64,000 nucleotides of DNA, from positions 3,038,001-3,102,000 of the forward strand of contig NZ_LT629766.1 of assembly GCF_900105315.1 (NCBI RefSeq). Reading direction: 5' to 3'. The notes under the pieces are model-generated. The model saw only the letters and a list, made by a program, of their open reading frames with translations, searched no databases and was not told where the DNA came from. The stretch is from Brevibacterium siliguriense (GTDB taxonomy: Bacteria > Actinomycetota > Actinomycetes > Actinomycetales > Brevibacteriaceae). Positions 62,180 to 64,000 of this stretch are shown here, piece after piece. Both the position numbers and the translations under genes were made by a program. Each line of letters begins with the position of its first letter. Within the stretch, counting starts at the first letter, position 1.

Positions 62180-62225
62180 CAATAAGGGGTTTTATTTGTT
62201 GAGGCGGGGATATGGTGAAGTGACT

Positions 62226-62972
62226 ATGGTCTACTCTTCGTCGTTTGAGAACATCATGAACAGCACAGGACTGGCCCAGGCCGGTCTGCTTCTGGCCAGC
62301 TTCGTCCTGTGCTCATTCATCGGCTTCGAGCGACAGTTCAGGCAGAAGGCCGCCGGGTACCGCACCCACGTGCTCGTGGGCATCGGCACCTGCGCCTTCA
62401 CTCTGATCTCCGCCTATGGATTCGCGGGAGTGCTCGAGAACGACGTCCGCCTCGACCCGTCACGGATCTCCGCGCAGATCGTGTCCGGGATCGGCTTCCT
62501 CGGCGCCGGAGTCATCTTCAAGGGACGCAACATGGTCCGCGGACTCACCACTGCCGCGACGATCTGGGTCACTGCGGCCGTCGGCATGGCGTGCGGCGCC
62601 GGAATGCTGCTTCTGGCGACCATGCTCACCGCCCTCCACCTGTTCACGCTCTTCGTCATCGCTCCTCTGGTCCGCAAGATCCCCAACAGCGACCATCGCA
62701 AGCTGCTGCGGGTGACCTACCACGACGGAGCGGGAGTCCTCCGTGACATCCTCGCCCTCGCCGGCCGAATGGGATTCTCGAACACCATCGTCGATTCACG
62801 GCGCTTCGAGTCCGCCGACGGCACGCGGATGGTGCAGGTCGATGTGAGGTTCGACGGCAGACGACCACTGCACCTGCTTGTGGCTCCACTCATGGAGCTG
62901 AACGGTGTCGACACGGTAAGCATGCGCGAAGACCGCGTCCATTCCGTCGACGACGACGGCGACTCCGTCTGA
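62226..62972 (+). CDS. MgtC/SapB family membrane protein
   Basis: A 248-residue membrane protein. The MgtC domain occupies residues about 15-155: FIGFERQFRQKAAGYRTHVL near residue 38, GIGFLGAGVIFKGRNMVRGL near 92 and TTAATIWVTAAVGMACGAGM near 112 are conserved. A cytoplasmic ACT-like C-terminal domain (residues 160-248) follows, as in MgtC proteins of pathogens. MgtC inhibits ATP synthase and supports growth at low magnesium in Salmonella and mycobacteria; here the role is unproven. The ATG at 62226 is preferred, but the ribosome site is weak. Confidence 0.9.
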   Translation: MVYSSSFENIMNSTGLAQAGLLLASFVLCSFIGFERQFRQKAAGYRTHVLVGIGTCAFTLISAYGFAGVLENDVRLDPSRISAQIVSGIGFLGAGVIFKGRNMVRGLTTAATIWVTAAVGMACGAGMLLLATMLTALHLFTLFVIAPLVRKIPNSDHRKLLRVTYHDGAGVLRDILALAGRMGFSNTIVDSRRFESADGTRMVQVDVRFDGRRPLHLLVAPLMELNGVDTVSMREDRVHSVDDDGDSV

Positions 62973-63003
62973 GTTGCCGACGAACTCAGAATTCGACGCC
63001 GGC

Positions 63004-63606
63004 TCAGAATTCGACGCTGGAGAGCACGGCTTCGATTCCGGCCCGGACCCTCAACCTGGAGGAGTCACCGAAGACCGTCGTCTGGACGACGGCACCCTGG
63101 ACCATGGCCAGCAGCCCCGGCACCATCACCGAGGCACGATCCCGCGCGGTCTCTGGGCCCGCTCCTCGCTGATCCTGCAGATAGAGGGCGAGGTAATCGG
63201 TGAATTCTGCGATGAGCGTTTCAAAGGCACCCCTGGCAAAATTCGCGAACTCATCGTCATATGAGGACTCACCCCACACCTGAACCATCACCGGCGAGAA
63301 CGGGTTGTCGATGAGAAGCGAATCGATGATCTCGACGAACAGCTCGGCAGGAGCCGTCACCTCACCACCGGCCTTGGCCGCATCGAGCACTGCCATGCGC
63401 GGCCCCATCACCCGACGGGCGACGTCGATCATCAGATCGGCCTTCGACGCATAGTAGACGTAGACGGCTCCGGCCGACAGTCCCGCTTCCTTGACGATAT
63501 CGGCCATGGACGCACCGGCGAATCCTTTGCGCGCAAAGCATGTCAGAGCCGCGTCCTGGATCCTAGTGCGCATCGCGTCCTTGTGCTCCTCGGTGACCTT
63601 CGGCAC
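63004..63606 (-). CDS. TetR family regulator divergent from the second permease gene
   Basis: A 200-residue TetR regulator. The helix-turn-helix is RIQDAALTCFARKGFAGASM then ADIVKEAGLSAGAVYVYYAS, with the usual YVYYASKADL recognition end. AGGGGGAG gives the ribosome site. It diverges from the YhgE-like gene at 63698, repeating the TetR/permease layout seen 4 kb upstream. Two short palindromes lie in the gap. Confidence 0.9.
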   Translation of the reverse strand: MPKVTEEHKDAMRTRIQDAALTCFARKGFAGASMADIVKEAGLSAGAVYVYYASKADLMIDVARRVMGPRMAVLDAAKAGGEVTAPAELFVEIIDSLLIDNPFSPVMVQVWGESSYDDEFANFARGAFETLIAEFTDYLALYLQDQRGAGPETARDRASVMVPGLLAMVQGAVVQTTVFGDSSRLRVRAGIEAVLSSVEF

Positions 63607-63622
63607 ATCTCCCCCATAAAAC

Positions 63623-63634
63623 GAATGAACATTC
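63623..63634. promoter_or_regulatory. Candidate TetR operator, site 1
   Basis: GAATG-AA-CATTC lies 17 bases upstream of the TetR start and 64 bases from the permease start. Confidence 0.4.
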
Positions 63635-63665
63635 TTGATATATCGTAGCCGATGGTTTCATAATG

Positions 63666-63679
63666 AACGAGTATTCGTT
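63666..63679. promoter_or_regulatory. Candidate TetR operator, site 2
   Basis: AACGA-GTAT-TCGTT lies 19 bases upstream of the permease start, where repressor binding would cover the promoter or start site. Confidence 0.45.
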
Positions 63680-63697
63680 TTCGATGATTGGACTGAC

Positions 63698-64000
63698 ATG
63701 CCGACCCAGATACTCAGCAGAGAAGACAAGGCCGACCGTTCGGCCGTCAGCGAGTCTCCGGAGCAGGCGGCGCAGGAAGCTCCCCCGCAGTTCAGGCGGG
63801 CCATCCTCATCGCTGTCCTCGCCGCAGCCGTCGTCAGCCTCGTGCTGCTGGCCTTCAGCTGGCCGACCGTGACCTCCGATCCCAAGGATCTGCCGATTGC
63901 CGCCGTCGGAGACGAGGAGCAGATCGACCAGATCTCTCAGAACGCCCCCGACGGAATGCTCGACCTCAAGACCGTCGACTCCCGCGCCGAGGCGGTTCGA
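63698..64000 (+). CDS. YhgE/ABC-2-like membrane protein, 3'-truncated by the window
   Basis: An open frame of 101 codons reaches the window end. After a polar start of about 35 residues there is one span (AILIAVLAAAVVSLVLLAF) and then the family motif SWPTVTSDPKDLPIAAVGDE, corresponding to the MHSPxxxDMPxxVxGSS motif of the gene at 59722 but more diverged. The protein is therefore a paralogue of the duplicated permease, again divergent from a TetR gene. Whether it is single or duplicated cannot be seen. Confidence 0.8.
   Translation, partial: MPTQILSREDKADRSAVSESPEQAAQEAPPQFRRAILIAVLAAAVVSLVLLAFSWPTVTSDPKDLPIAAVGDEEQIDQISQNAPDGMLDLKTVDSRAEAVR

Noticed and set aside
62985..63020. Direct repeat CTCAGAATTCGACG at the mgtC-TetR junction
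   Set aside because: Only two short copies spanning a gene end; too small to support a separate element.
1..64000. CRISPR arrays, tRNA or rRNA genes, insertion sequences
   Set aside because: No regularly spaced direct repeats, no cloverleaf or rRNA-like sequence, and no transposase or integrase gene was recognised.

Overview
The window is a GC-rich, gene-dense stretch of chromosome from a high-GC Gram-positive actinobacterium. WhiB, DUF3499, DUF5719, DUF5998, the acyl-CoA carboxylase epsilon subunit, CofE/FbiB, TIGR03089 and Rv2578c-type genes are all actinobacterial, and the overall flavour suggests Micrococcales, probably Brevibacterium or a relative (inference; no rRNA or tRNA gene is visible). 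About 52 protein genes can be supported, two of them cut by the window edges.

Layout. (1) 1-6900: membrane protein, DUF4129, DUF4350, MoxR AAA ATPase and DUF58 genes in a tightly overlapping operon, followed by SpoIIM-like and RDD membrane proteins; this is the known MoxR/DUF58 cluster. (2) 6900-21150: ahcY, manB, DUF3499, a zincin-like protein, then a whiB - large glycosyltransferase - DUF5719 operon, a CofE (F420 gamma-glutamyl ligase) gene, TIGR03089, a two-subunit CoA transferase and manA. This is the actinobacterial whiB2/manB/ahcY neighbourhood. (3) 21400-33900: a two-enzyme peptidoglycan hydrolase, an LCP cell-wall ligase, an acyl-CoA dehydrogenase broken by a one-base frameshift, purE, purK, a phosphodiesterase, DUF5998 and a GNAT/acyl-CoA synthetase fusion. 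(4) 34100-42300: TetR regulator, DNA topoisomerase IV subunit A, adenylate cyclase, birA, and accD with its epsilon subunit; birA lies beside the biotin-dependent carboxylase it would serve. (5) 42300-56900: an accessory catabolic and transport region with TetR, CN-hydrolase, four MFS transporters, a DUF885 peptidase, a GntR regulator, an NCS1 transporter with an atypical Asp/Glu/hydantoin racemase-family enzyme, and an FMN monooxygenase with its flavin reductase. (6) 56900-64000: an Rv2578c-type radical SAM gene under a textbook LexA box, a DsbA/FrnE protein, and two modules in which a TetR gene diverges from a YhgE-like membrane protein, with MgtC/SapB between them.

The least explained signals are non-coding. 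A family of about 56-bp palindromes (three copies at 43.9, 58.8 and 62.1 kb) has two copies bracketing one TetR-permease module. Two very long perfect hairpins lie between the CoA transferase and manA. Candidate operators include a near-consensus SOS box, paired TGGNATACCA sites and several TetR-type palindromes. Coding oddities are an internally duplicated permease, a racemase-family protein with glycine replacing the first catalytic cysteine (as in arylmalonate decarboxylase), and the frameshifted acyl-CoA dehydrogenase.
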